Shown: in pieces, positions 24,902 to 33,826 of the stretch
How positions within the stretch are numbered: position 1 is the stretch's first letter
Layout of the letters: the number at the start of each line of letters is the position of its first letter
Source: Achromobacter sp. Bel
GTDB taxonomy: Bacteria > Pseudomonadota > Gammaproteobacteria > Burkholderiales > Burkholderiaceae_B
Length of the DNA stretch: 64,000 bases
Direction of reading: 5' to 3'
Assembly: GCF_012928505.1 (NCBI RefSeq)
Contig: NZ_JABBJN010000031.1
Location: forward strand, 1 to 64,000
Notes under the pieces: model-generated
Database searches by the model: none
Told to the model about the DNA's origin: nothing
Seen by the model: only the letters and a program-made list of their open reading frames with translations
Program-made: the position numbers and the translations under genes

Positions 24902-26368
24902 GTGAGCATCAAACACTGGATCAATGGCAAGCAGGTCGATAGCGCGGACCGCTTCGTCACCTATAACCCGGCCACCGGCGATGCTATCGAGGAGGTCGCC
25001 GCGGGAGGCCAGGCCGAGATCGACGCCGCAGTGGCCGCGGCAACCGATGCGTTCCCCAAGTGGGCCAATACGCCCGCCAAGGAGCGTGCCCGCCTGATGC
25101 GCCGATTGGGCGAACTGATTGACCAGAACGTACCGCAGTTGGCTGACCTGGAAACGCGGGATACGGGTTTGCCGATCTCGCAGACCCGCAAGCAGCTGAT
25201 CCCGCGCGCTTCCGAGAACTTCAATTTCTTTGCCGAGGTCTGCACGCGGATGAACGGCCATACGTACCCGGTGGACGACCAGATGCTGAACTACACGCTA
25301 TACCAGCCGGTCGGCGTGTGCGCGCTGGTGTCGCCCTGGAACGTGCCATTCATGACTGCTACCTGGAAGACGGCGCCGTGCCTGGCGCTGGGCAATACCG
25401 CTGTGTTGAAGATGTCGGAATTGTCGCCGTTGACGGCCGACCAGTTGGGCAGGCTGGCGCTTGAGGCCGGCATTCCGGCGGGCGTGCTGAACGTGGTGCA
25501 GGGCTATGGCGCCACGGCGGGCGACGCGCTGGTGCGCCATCCCGGCGTGCGCGCCATTTCTTTCACGGGCGGCACGGTGACAGGCAAGAAGATCCTGGCC
25601 AGCGCGGGCGGCATCAAGAAATACTCGATGGAGCTGGGCGGCAAGTCGCCAGTCCTGATTTTCGACGACGCGGACGTGGAACGCGCGCTTGACGCGGCGT
25701 TGTTCACTATCTTTTCGCTGAACGGGGAACGGTGCACGGCCGGTTCGCGTATCTTCGTCCAGCAAAGCATCTACGACGATTTCGTGCGCAAGTTCGCCGC
25801 GCGCGCCGAGCGGCTGGTGGTCGGGGATCCGGGCGACGAGGCCACCCACGTGGGCGCGATGATCACGCGCCAGCACTGGGAAAAGGTGACGGGCTATATC
25901 CAGCTGGCTGAGCAGGAGGGCGCCCGCATCCTGGCGGGCGGCGCGGGCAAGCCGGCGGGTCTGCCCGCCCATCTGGCCGGTGGCAATTTCGTGCGCCCGA
26001 CCGTGCTGGCCGACGTCGACAACCGCATGCGTTGCGCGCAGGAAGAGATTTTCGGCCCGGTCGCCTGCCTGATCCCGTTCAAGGACGAGGCCGAGGGCCT
26101 GGCGCTGGCGAACGACGTGAAGTACGGGCTGGCCTCCTACATCTGGACGAGCGATATTGGCCGCGCGCACCGTTTGGCGCGCGGCATCGAAGCGGGCATG
26201 GTGTTCATCAACAGCCAGAACGTGCGCGATCTGCGCCAGCCGTTCGGCGGCACGAAGGAGTCGGGTACGGGGCGGGAGGGCGGCGAATACAGCTACGAGG
26301 TGTTCGCCGAAATCAAGAACGTGTGCGTGTCGCTGGGTCACCACCCCATCCCGAAATGGGGCGCATAA
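24902..26368 (+). CDS. hpaE: 5-carboxymethyl-2-hydroxymuconate semialdehyde dehydrogenase HpaE
   Basis: Predicted 488-residue NAD-dependent aldehyde dehydrogenase, oxidising the HpaD ring-cleavage product. Visible are the catalytic asparagine in SPWNVPFM, the cofactor loop SFTGGTVTGKKI, the general base in MELGGKSPV and the nucleophile cysteine in NGERCTAGSR. The start codon is GTG with GAGGAG upstream. It leads the plus-strand hpaED operon. Confidence 0.93.
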   Translation: MSIKHWINGKQVDSADRFVTYNPATGDAIEEVAAGGQAEIDAAVAAATDAFPKWANTPAKERARLMRRLGELIDQNVPQLADLETRDTGLPISQTRKQLIPRASENFNFFAEVCTRMNGHTYPVDDQMLNYTLYQPVGVCALVSPWNVPFMTATWKTAPCLALGNTAVLKMSELSPLTADQLGRLALEAGIPAGVLNVVQGYGATAGDALVRHPGVRAISFTGGTVTGKKILASAGGIKKYSMELGGKSPVLIFDDADVERALDAALFTIFSLNGERCTAGSRIFVQQSIYDDFVRKFAARAERLVVGDPGDEATHVGAMITRQHWEKVTGYIQLAEQEGARILAGGAGKPAGLPAHLAGGNFVRPTVLADVDNRMRCAQEEIFGPVACLIPFKDEAEGLALANDVKYGLASYIWTSDIGRAHRLARGIEAGMVFINSQNVRDLRQPFGGTKESGTGREGGEYSYEVFAEIKNVCVSLGHHPIPKWGA

Positions 26369-26394
26369 GCCCCAGGAACCAGGAGACAACCATC

Positions 26395-27246
26395 ATGGGT
26401 AAGCTTGCACTGGCGGCCAAGGTGACGCATGTGCCGTCGATGTACCTGTCGGAACTTCCCGGCAAGCACCAAGGCTGCCGCGAGGCGGCCATCCAGGGGC
26501 ACCGCATCATCGGCGAGCGTTGCCGCGATCTGGATGTGGACACGATCGTGGTGCTGGACGTGCATTGGCTGGTCAATGGCGGCTATCACGTGAACGCCAA
26601 CCGACGCTTCCAGGGGCGCTACACCAGCAACGAGCTGCCGCATTTCATCAAGGACATGGATTACGCCTACCAAGGTAATCCCGAGCTGGGGCGGCGCATC
26701 GCCGAGTGCGCCAACGCGGCCGGCGTGGGCACGCGTTCGCATGAGATCGATAGCCTGGAATTGGAATACGGCACGCTGGTGCCGATGCGCTACATGAACG
26801 GCGACGGCCGCTTCAATGTCGTGTCGGTGGCTGCCTGGTGCGCGTGGCATGCGCTGGACGACAGCCGCCGTTTCGGGGCGGCGCTGCGCCAGGCCATCGA
26901 GGCCAGCGACAGCCGCGTCGCCGTGCTGGCCAGCGGCTCGCTGTCGCATCGCTTCAACGACAACGGCAGTCCGGAGGCCGCCATGCACCAGATCAGCCGC
27001 GAGTTCTTCCGTCAGGTGGATCTGCGCGTGGTCGAGCTGTGGCGGCAAGGGGACTGGAAGACGTTCTGCGCGATGCTTCCGGAGTACGCCGAGCTGTGCG
27101 TGGGCGAAGGCGGCATGCACGACACAGCCATGCTGCTGGGATTGCTGGGTTGGGAGGGCTATGACAAGCCGGTGGAGATCGTCACCGATTACTTCACCAG
27201 TTCCGGTACCGGGCAGATCAACGCGATCTTTCCGGTGCCGGCTTGA
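26395..27246 (+). CDS. hpaD: 3,4-dihydroxyphenylacetate 2,3-dioxygenase HpaD
   Basis: Predicted 283-residue class III (LigB-type) extradiol dioxygenase that opens homoprotocatechuate with Fe(II). Segments include AAKVTHVPSMYLSELPG (metal-ligand histidine), DVHWLVNGGYH, and ASGSLSHRFND near the active site. Start ATG 26395 has AGGAG 9 bases upstream; the open frame that extends back to 26032 lies inside hpaE in another frame. Its stop is one base from the convergent hpaR stop. Confidence 0.93.
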   Translation: MGKLALAAKVTHVPSMYLSELPGKHQGCREAAIQGHRIIGERCRDLDVDTIVVLDVHWLVNGGYHVNANRRFQGRYTSNELPHFIKDMDYAYQGNPELGRRIAECANAAGVGTRSHEIDSLELEYGTLVPMRYMNGDGRFNVVSVAAWCAWHALDDSRRFGAALRQAIEASDSRVAVLASGSLSHRFNDNGSPEAAMHQISREFFRQVDLRVVELWRQGDWKTFCAMLPEYAELCVGEGGMHDTAMLLGLLGWEGYDKPVEIVTDYFTSSGTGQINAIFPVPA

Positions 27247-27247
27247 G

Positions 27248-27712
27248 TCACGGCTCGCCGGATTCGCGCGATGCCGGCGCGTCGCGCTTGATCAGGTCGA
27301 CCATGGCGTCGACGTCGCGGTACAGGCGTTCCAGCAATTCCTTGCCGATCTTGCTTTCGATTTCTTGATACTTCGCGTCCACCTGCGGGCGCATGCGGTC
27401 GATCAGCTTGTTGCTTTTGGGGGTCAGGGATATTTCCTGGCGGCGCTGATCGGCGCTGGAGCGCACGCGCTTGATCAGGCCTTGCTCTTCCATGCCGGCC
27501 AGCATACGGGTCAGGCTGGGGCTGAGGATCTGGCAGCTGCGGGCGATCTGGTTAGGTTCCATCGAGCCGACTTCGCTCAAGGTGCGCAACACGCGCCATT
27601 GTTGTTCAGTGACGCCCGCCGCATGCAGAATGGGGCGGAAATGCGCCATCAGGGTTTCGCGCGCGTAAAGCAGCAGGTGGGGAAGATTGCGGTGGTGGAA
27701 GCTCGGACTCAT
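27248..27712 (-). CDS. hpaR: Homoprotocatechuate degradation regulator HpaR (MarR family)
   Basis: Predicted 154-residue winged-helix repressor: N-terminal helix RNLPHLLLYARETLMAHFRP, recognition region MEPNQIARSCQILSPSLTRMLAGME, and wing region RSSADQRRQEISLT. HpaR represses hpa genes and is released by pathway intermediates. ATG 27712 gives the expected N terminus; the frame upstream to 27778 lacks family features. The two palindromes at 24716-24735 and 24839-24850 are its likely targets. Confidence 0.9.
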   Translation of the reverse strand: MSPSFHHRNLPHLLLYARETLMAHFRPILHAAGVTEQQWRVLRTLSEVGSMEPNQIARSCQILSPSLTRMLAGMEEQGLIKRVRSSADQRRQEISLTPKSNKLIDRMRPQVDAKYQEIESKIGKELLERLYRDVDAMVDLIKRDAPASRESGEP

Positions 27713-27831
27713 GGCGGCTATGTTAGCAAGAAGCCTCCCATTTCCTGACCAAATATTTGCGTGCGTCTTGCGCGCCACACCGCCATCGGCGCCGCGTGGG
27801 ACGGGGCCGATGGTCGGGGACAGGGCGGGGG

Positions 27832-28470
27832 TCAGGCCGGGTTCTGCTGAGCCAGTTCCTGCAGGTCGTCGGGCAGGGTCAGGTCCGGCGCGCCTTGTTG
27901 CAGTTCGCGCAACGCCTGGATGGCTTCGTCCTGCTGGTCGTCCTGGACCAACGCGCGGATATGGGCCACGCGCGCCTCGACGTCCTGTTCGCTGAACGCC
28001 ACGACTTCGGTGGCCGTGGCTTCGGCCTGCTGCGCCGTTTCGCTGGCGGCAGTTTCCGGGGCAGCGGGGGCAGCCTGGGGTTGGTTTGCGGCCGTGTCGG
28101 CCGGGGACGCTACGACGCGCTGGGTGGCGGGCGGCAGGGCCTGTTTACCCGTCAGCGCTTCGGCCAGCGCGGCAGGGGCCGGCGCAAGCGAGCGGTCGGT
28201 GCTGGTGCCGACGTCGTGGGGAGCCACCAGTTGCGCGGTCACGTCCTGCATGTCGGCGCTTTCGCGCATGTCGGTCCAGGCGAACAGCCCGGCCACCATC
28301 GCGGCGCATGCTGCCGCAGCCCAGCCGGGATGCCAGCTGTGGCCGGGGTGCCAGGTACGGCGCACCGCCGCGTCAAGTTCGGGACTGGTCCCGGGTCTGG
28401 GCTTACGGTACAGGGCGCGCAGCTCCCGGTCATCGTCTTCATCGAAAGGGGGGCGATAGGTAATGCTCAT
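27832..28470 (-). CDS. Hypothetical single-pass membrane protein with Ala/Pro/Gln-rich linker
   Basis: Predicted 212-residue protein, not recognised. The N terminus (about 1-45) is acidic then basic and would be cytoplasmic; one hydrophobic helix lies near 49-66 (WAAAACAAMVAGLFAW); then follows a long low-complexity Ala/Pro/Gln/Thr region (about 85-160) and a helical acidic C-terminal part (about 160-212; ARVAHIRALVQDDQQ). The topology recalls anti-sigma factors, but no zinc-binding ASD motif and no sigma gene are nearby. Start ATG 28470 has GAGGAG 8 bases upstream, preceded by an inverted repeat ATACGTC/GACGTAT at 28488-28510. Confidence 0.7.
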   Translation of the reverse strand: MSITYRPPFDEDDDRELRALYRKPRPGTSPELDAAVRRTWHPGHSWHPGWAAAACAAMVAGLFAWTDMRESADMQDVTAQLVAPHDVGTSTDRSLAPAPAALAEALTGKQALPPATQRVVASPADTAANQPQAAPAAPETAASETAQQAEATATEVVAFSEQDVEARVAHIRALVQDDQQDEAIQALRELQQGAPDLTLPDDLQELAQQNPA

Positions 28471-28897
28471 GCGCGTACTCCTCGCGCATACGTCTGGTGG
28501 CTGGACGTATCCGCGTTTGACCTTTGCTGGGCGCTGCGCCGGTGGGCCGGCGGTCTCGTCGTGGCTAGGGTCGTGTTCCGGTTTATGCGGCCTCGGCAAA
28601 GACCGCAGGGCGATTGCGCCGCGATTCCCGTTGCTGCGCCCGTGGTGAAGGGCGTTCGGCACCGGGTATGCCGTCCTGATCGGACGGTTCGACAATGCGC
28701 TGCACCCGTTGATTATGCGCGATTTGTAGAAATCCGGCAGGGAATTTCTTCTATTTGCATGATGTAACTTTGGACTGTCCCCGTTAGTGAAAGCGAAATG
28801 ACAGATTGGCGCGCCGGTCCGGTGCAATCAGGCGCGGGGGCGCCTTTGGTGCGCGCGTCGTGCGCTGGAAAGACGGGTTGCCGGTACACTTTCGCGC
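28471..28897. other. Intergenic region upstream of the hypothetical membrane protein gene and radA
   Basis: This 427-base divergent region contains the inverted repeat ATACGTC/GACGTAT (28488-28494 and 28504-28510), placed just before the minus-strand gene. An AT-richer stretch around 28725-28765 could hold promoter elements. I see no convincing gene or structured RNA. Confidence 0.5.
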
Positions 28898-30259
28898 ATG
28901 GCCAAATCCCGAACCGTATACGTGTGCGCCGACTGCGGCGGCACCACCCCGAAGTGGCAGGGCAAATGCCCGCATTGCAACGCCTGGAACACCCTGGAAG
29001 AAACCGTGGAATCGTCGTCGCCCGCGGCGGCGGCGCACCGCTACGCGCCACTGGCATCGGCCAGCCCCGTGCGCAGCCTGTCTGAGATCGAAGCGCGCGA
29101 AACGCCGCGCCAACCCACCGGGCTGGACGAGTTCGACCGAGTACTGGGCGGCGGCCTGGTGGCCGGCGCGGTGGTGTTGATCGGCGGCGATCCGGGCATC
29201 GGCAAATCCACGCTGCTGCTGCAGGCGCTGGCCTCGATGTCCCAGAGCGCCAACGTGCTGTATGTCACGGGGGAGGAATCCGCCGAGCAAGTCGCATTGC
29301 GCGCTCGCCGGCTGGACTTGCAGACCGGCAACGTCAACCTGCTGGCCGAGATCCGGCTGGAGGCCATTCAGGCTGCGGTGTCCGAGCAGAAGCCGACCGT
29401 CGCCGTGATCGATTCGATCCAGACCCTGTACAGCGGCGAACTTAGCGCGGCGCCCGGCTCGGTGTCGCAGGTGAGGGAATGCGCGGCGCAGTTGACGCGT
29501 CTGGCCAAGCAGACGGGCATCGCCATCGTCATGATCGGCCACGTCACGAAAGACGGCGCATTGGCAGGCCCGCGCGTGCTGGAGCACATCGTCGACACCG
29601 TGCTGTATTTCGAAGGCGATACGCATTCGTCGTTCCGGCTGGTGCGTGCGTTCAAGAACCGCTTTGGCGCGGTGAACGAACTGGGCGTCTTCGCGATGAC
29701 CGACAGGGGCCTGCGCGGCGTGGCCAATCCTTCCGCGTTGTTCCTGTCGCAGCACGAGCAGCAGGTGGCCGGTTCCTGCGTGATGGCCACGCAAGAAGGC
29801 ACGCGTCCGTTGCTGGTCGAGATCCAGGCGCTGGTAGACAGTTCCCATGCCCCCAATCCGCGCCGCCTGACGGTCGGCCTGGAAGGCAACCGGTTGGCCA
29901 TGCTGCTGGCAGTGCTGCACCGGCACGCCGGCGTCACCACCTTCGACCAGGACGTCTTCGTCAACGCGGTGGGTGGGGTACGCATCACGGAGCCGGCGGC
30001 GGACTTGCCGGTGCTGCTGGCCATCATGTCATCGCTACGCGACAAACCGCTGCCGCGCGGCCTGATCGCTTTCGGCGAGGTCGGCCTGGCGGGTGAAATC
30101 CGGCCAGCGCCGCGCGGGCAGGAGCGCTTGCGCGAAGCGGCCAAGCTGGGTTTTTCCATCGCGCTCATCCCCAAGGCCAACGCACCGCGCCAGCCCATCG
30201 AAGGGCTGGAGATCTGGGCGGTGGACCGCCTGGACGCCGCGCTGGACAAATTGCGTTGA
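28898..30259 (+). CDS. radA: DNA repair protein RadA
   Basis: Predicted 453-residue RecA-like branch-migration ATPase. N-terminal C4 zinc finger (CADCGGTTPKWQGKCPHC, residues about 8-25), Walker A GDPGIGKST, the RadA-specific KNRFG motif (about residue 250), and a C-terminal Lon protease-like domain without the serine-lysine dyad. It is the usual length for RadA. The following TauE/SafE gene is 93 bases away. Confidence 0.96.
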   Translation: MAKSRTVYVCADCGGTTPKWQGKCPHCNAWNTLEETVESSSPAAAAHRYAPLASASPVRSLSEIEARETPRQPTGLDEFDRVLGGGLVAGAVVLIGGDPGIGKSTLLLQALASMSQSANVLYVTGEESAEQVALRARRLDLQTGNVNLLAEIRLEAIQAAVSEQKPTVAVIDSIQTLYSGELSAAPGSVSQVRECAAQLTRLAKQTGIAIVMIGHVTKDGALAGPRVLEHIVDTVLYFEGDTHSSFRLVRAFKNRFGAVNELGVFAMTDRGLRGVANPSALFLSQHEQQVAGSCVMATQEGTRPLLVEIQALVDSSHAPNPRRLTVGLEGNRLAMLLAVLHRHAGVTTFDQDVFVNAVGGVRITEPAADLPVLLAIMSSLRDKPLPRGLIAFGEVGLAGEIRPAPRGQERLREAAKLGFSIALIPKANAPRQPIEGLEIWAVDRLDAALDKLR

Positions 30260-30352
30260 CGCCCTGGTCCGGCGTCAGCCGGGCGGGGGCTGCTTGAACA
30301 TTCCATTTTGAATCGCCCATCCTGGACAAGGCCGGGTCTGCTGGAGCAAGAC

Positions 30353-31132
30353 GTGAGTCTGTTTGTTATTACCGCGTGCCTGGCCGCGGGTGGCCTGATT
30401 GGTTTCATGGGCGGCGCGCTGGGCATCGGAGGCGGGCTCATCGCCATCCCGGCGCTCGTGCTGCTGATGGGAATGTCGCAGCAGCTGGCTCAAGGCACGG
30501 CGCTGATCATGGTGCTGCCCGCCATCACGATGGCGGTGCGCAAGTACAACCAGCAGACGCGGATCGACAAGCGCGTGGCCGCCGCAGGCGCGGCGGGGGC
30601 CGTGGTCTTTACCTGGGTGGGGGCGCGGCTGGCGCTGGGCATTGATTCCAGCGTGCTGCGCCAGAGCTTCGCCGTGTTCCTGTTCTTCATCGCCTTGTTT
30701 TACGTCTGGCAGACCTGGCGCGCGAGGCGTCCCGCAGCGCGACGTCCGCAGGCCGACAAGGGCCCTGCGCCCGTCTTCACCCCGCGTCGCGCGAGCGTGC
30801 TGGGCATACTGTGCGGCACGCTGGGCGGATTCTTCGGTGTCGGTGGCGCGGTGCTGGCCGTGCCCATTATCACGTCGGTCTTCCGCTTGCCCCAAACCAC
30901 CGCGCAAGCCTTGGCGCTGAGCATGGTGATTCCCGGGTCGACCATCGCGCTGATCACCTACGCTTGGGCAGGGCAGGCGGATTGGATAGTGGGCCTGCCG
31001 CTGGCCATCGGTAGCCTGCTGTTCGTGCCGGTCGGCGTGAAGCTGGCGTACCGGCTTCCTGAACGCAAGCTGAGAATCTGCTTTGCGGCGATGCTGTTCG
31101 CCACCGTGGCGCTGCTGGCGTTCGAGGCGTGA
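30353..31132 (+). CDS. TauE/SafE family anion permease
   Basis: Predicted 259-residue inner-membrane protein with about eight hydrophobic segments in two repeats, each with a glycine-rich opening (LIGFMGGALGIGGGLIAIP and GGFFGVGGAVLAVP). Family members export sulfite or sulfoacetate, among others; substrate unknown. GTG 30353 with GGAG 7 bases upstream is preferred over the upstream TTG at 30308. Confidence 0.88.
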   Translation: MSLFVITACLAAGGLIGFMGGALGIGGGLIAIPALVLLMGMSQQLAQGTALIMVLPAITMAVRKYNQQTRIDKRVAAAGAAGAVVFTWVGARLALGIDSSVLRQSFAVFLFFIALFYVWQTWRARRPAARRPQADKGPAPVFTPRRASVLGILCGTLGGFFGVGGAVLAVPIITSVFRLPQTTAQALALSMVIPGSTIALITYAWAGQADWIVGLPLAIGSLLFVPVGVKLAYRLPERKLRICFAAMLFATVALLAFEA

Positions 31133-31299
31133 ATGCGCTGCGGGCCGCCGCGTATTAGCAAACGTTAGCGTCCGAAATTTTGTGGTTCCGGGTTGAACCT
31201 TCCGGATGCACCTCCTTCAAACGGAGTACGGGGTAAGCGGCGATGTTGCCGCCCCGTGTCGAAAGAGGCTTCGGCCTTTTGCATTCAGGAGTTCATGAA

Positions 31300-31539
31300 A
31301 TGACGACTCACTCCCGTATCGCTGCGTTCTTGTCCACCTCGGCCTTGTGCCTCGGTCTTGCTGCTGCGCCTTCGGCGTTCGCAGCGGGCGCCGATGCCTC
31401 GGCCAAGGGGGGCGATACCAAGACCCAGGCGCAGCACAAGCACCACAAGTCTGACAAGACGTCCGCCAAGCCGGCGGCCGCCAAGTCGGGCACCGCCTCG
31501 AAGATGGACCATTCCGGCGCCTCGACGCCGGCGAAGTAG
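31300..31539 (+). CDS. Small secreted Lys/Ala/His-rich protein
   Basis: Predicted 79-residue protein with a clear signal peptide (AAFLSTSALCLGLAAAPS, cleavage near AFAAG). The mature part, about 50 residues, is low complexity: Ala, Lys, Thr and Ser with a histidine cluster (QHKHHKSDK) and MDHSG. It could bind metal or polyanion but has no recognised domain. ATG 31300 has AGGAG 9 bases upstream. A strong terminator follows at 31612. Confidence 0.7.
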   Translation: MTTHSRIAAFLSTSALCLGLAAAPSAFAAGADASAKGGDTKTQAQHKHHKSDKTSAKPAAAKSGTASKMDHSGASTPAK

Positions 31540-31611
31540 GCAAGGGGCTGTAAAGCCCGAAAAGTAGTTCCTTTGCAGGAAGACTGCCGGCTCCGCGAGA
31601 CCGGAAAGTCG

Positions 31612-31645
31612 AAAGCCTCTCGGTATGGGCACCGAGAGGCTTTTT
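31612..31645 (+). terminator. Strong intrinsic terminator
   Basis: Arms AAAGCCTCTCGGT and ACCGAGAGGCTTT enclose the loop ATGGGC and continue into a T run. It ends the transcript of the small secreted protein and may also act on the convergent dehydrogenase gene, since the left arm begins with A residues. Confidence 0.9.
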
Positions 31646-31710
31646 CGTTTGGGCGGCGCGTCTGCGGCATGTTGCCGCCACGGCGCCACGTCACCGTCGC
31701 GCCAGGGGGC

Positions 31711-32667
31711 TCATTCCACCGGCGTGATCACGCGGCCGGTGTCGAAGTAGGCCTGGAGGTTCTCCAGCATCAGGTTCTCCATGGCCAGGCGCGTCTCGAA
31801 CGTGGCGCTGCCGATGTGCGGCAGGACGACGGCGTTGTCGCTCGTGGTCAGGGCTTGCGGCACTTTGGGTTCATGTTCGAACACGTCCAGCGCGGCGCAC
31901 CCCAGTTTGCCGGATTCCAGGGCGGCCACCAGCGCGGTCTCGTCGATGACCGGGCCGCGCGCGATGTTGACGATGATGCCCTTGGGGCCCAGCGCTTCAA
32001 GAACCGGCTGGTTCACCAGGTGGCGGGTGCTGGGGCCGCCTACGGTGGCCACGATCAGGAAGTCCGCCCATTTGGCCAGATCGACCAACGAGGCCTCGTA
32101 GCCGTAGGCGATATCGTCGCGCTTGCGGCGGTTGTGATAACGCACGTCCATGTCGAATCCGATGCCGCGTTTGGCGATCGCTTCGCCGATCCGGCCCAGG
32201 CCCACGATGCCCAGCTTCTTGCCGCTGACGCGCTGGCCCAGCGGGATGCTGCCGTGCACCTGGCCCCACTGGCCGGCGCGCACGAACCGTTCGCCCTGGC
32301 CCATGCGGCGCGCGCCCGCGATCAAGAGACCCCAGGCCAGATCCGCCACGCAGTCCGTCAGCACGTCCGGGGTATTGCTGACCTGCACGCCGCGCTGGCG
32401 GGCCGCATCCACGTCGATGGTCTCGTAGCCCACGCCCCAGCTGCAGATCGCCTTCAGGTCGGGCAGGGCGTTGATGAGTTCGGCGTTGGCGCCGAAGTTG
32501 GCCGATGTGACGACCGCCGTGATGCCCTTGCCGTGCTCTGCCAGCGCGGCCTGGCGGTCGGGGAATTTCCACAGCTCGACAACGTCGTACCGGTCGGCGA
32601 GGTTCTTGTTGGCGGAGGGGGAGCCGGCCAGCGAGCCGACCTGGATGATGCGATGCTTAGTGGTCAT
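31711..32667 (-). CDS. D-isomer-specific 2-hydroxyacid dehydrogenase
   Basis: Predicted 318-residue NAD(P)-dependent dehydrogenase of the GyaR/GhrB-like group. Rossmann motif GLGRIGEAIA, substrate/cofactor arginine in NIARGPVIDE, and catalytic histidine in LPHIGSAT. Likely substrate is glyoxylate or a related 2-oxoacid; the nearby aldolase genes make tartronate semialdehyde or hydroxypyruvate possible. The start is uncertain: ATG 32667 fits the family N terminus, but ATG 32700 in frame is also possible and neither has a clear ribosome binding site. Confidence 0.88.
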   Translation of the reverse strand: MTTKHRIIQVGSLAGSPSANKNLADRYDVVELWKFPDRQAALAEHGKGITAVVTSANFGANAELINALPDLKAICSWGVGYETIDVDAARQRGVQVSNTPDVLTDCVADLAWGLLIAGARRMGQGERFVRAGQWGQVHGSIPLGQRVSGKKLGIVGLGRIGEAIAKRGIGFDMDVRYHNRRKRDDIAYGYEASLVDLAKWADFLIVATVGGPSTRHLVNQPVLEALGPKGIIVNIARGPVIDETALVAALESGKLGCAALDVFEHEPKVPQALTTSDNAVVLPHIGSATFETRLAMENLMLENLQAYFDTGRVITPVE

Positions 32668-32783
32668 GTTGTCATACGAGTGGGTGGCGAAAACGGTCAT
32701 GCTACTTGATTCAGCCTTGAAATCCGCTGAGGGGATGCCCGCAGGCACCCCCTTTGCGTGATTCCCGGGCGGTCCGCCGGCGC

Positions 32784-33752
32784 TTATTCCAGCTGGATGT
32801 TGGCCTTCTGTATGACGTCCTTCCAGCGCTTGACCTCGCCCTGCTGGAATGCGGTGAACTGCTGCGGCGTGTTGGCCACGACTTCAAAGCCCAGGCCTTG
32901 CAGCGTCTGCTCGGTCTTTGGGTCGCGCAGCGCGGTCTGCAGGGCCTTGGACAATTGCTGCACGACCGCGGGCGGGGTGCCCTTGGGCACGGCGAAGCCC
33001 TGCCAGGAATACACCACCATGTCCTTGATGCCGGCCTCGCCCAGGGTGGGTACGTTGGGCAGCTCGGGCGTGCGCGCATCGCCCGTGATGGCCAGGGCCT
33101 TCAGCTTGCCCGCCTTGATGTGGTTCTGCACCGCGCCCAGGTTCTGGAACGACACATTGACTTGCCCGCCGATCAGGTCCGCGATGGCGGCACCGCCGCC
33201 CTTGTAGGGCACGTCCACGCCCGTGCTGTCCGTGCGCTGGCGGAACAGCACGGCGGACAGGTGGTCGGACGAGCCCGTGCCCGATGAGGCGTACGAGACG
33301 CTGCCGGGATGCTTCTTCGCATAGTCGACCAATTCGGCGACGGTGCCGGCGGGAAAGGACGTGGCGGCGACCAGCACGTTGGGATTGCGCACGGCCTGCG
33401 TCAGGTATTCGAAATCCTTGCTGGGGTTGTACGACAGGTTCTTGTAGAGCGCCTCGTTGATGGCGAAGGTGCCGATCGAACCCACCATCATGGTGTAGCC
33501 GTCGGGCGTGCTGCGGGCCAAGGCTTGCGCGCCGATGGCGCTGTTGGCGCCCGGCTTGTTCTCGACCACGAAAGTCTGGCCCAGCAACTTCGACAGCGCG
33601 GGCGTGACCGAACGCGCGGTGATGTCGGAGGAGCCGCCCGGCACGAACGGCACGATCATGGTGACGGGTTTTTCGGGGTAGCCGGCGGCCTGGGCCGCCG
33701 GCCCGCCAAGCAGGGCGGCGCCTGCCGCGATGGCGCAGATCAGTTTATTCAT
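32784..33752 (-). CDS. Bug-family tripartite tricarboxylate receptor (periplasmic binding protein)
   Basis: Predicted 322-residue periplasmic binding protein. Signal peptide ends near AAQAAG, followed by the family start YPEKPVTMIVPFVPGG and the segments VENKPGANS and VDVPYKGGGAA. Bug proteins are greatly expanded in Bordetella and Achromobacter and bind carboxylates or amides; ligand unknown. AGGAGACAAC precedes the ATG. No TctA/TctB membrane genes are nearby. Confidence 0.92.
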   Translation of the reverse strand: MNKLICAIAAGAALLGGPAAQAAGYPEKPVTMIVPFVPGGSSDITARSVTPALSKLLGQTFVVENKPGANSAIGAQALARSTPDGYTMMVGSIGTFAINEALYKNLSYNPSKDFEYLTQAVRNPNVLVAATSFPAGTVAELVDYAKKHPGSVSYASSGTGSSDHLSAVLFRQRTDSTGVDVPYKGGGAAIADLIGGQVNVSFQNLGAVQNHIKAGKLKALAITGDARTPELPNVPTLGEAGIKDMVVYSWQGFAVPKGTPPAVVQQLSKALQTALRDPKTEQTLQGLGFEVVANTPQQFTAFQQGEVKRWKDVIQKANIQLE

Positions 33753-33826
33753 GTTGTCTCCTGGTTCGCGTGATGATGGGAAGCCCGCCGCTCACGCGTT
33801 GCGCGCGGGCCTGGATCTGCGCCAGG

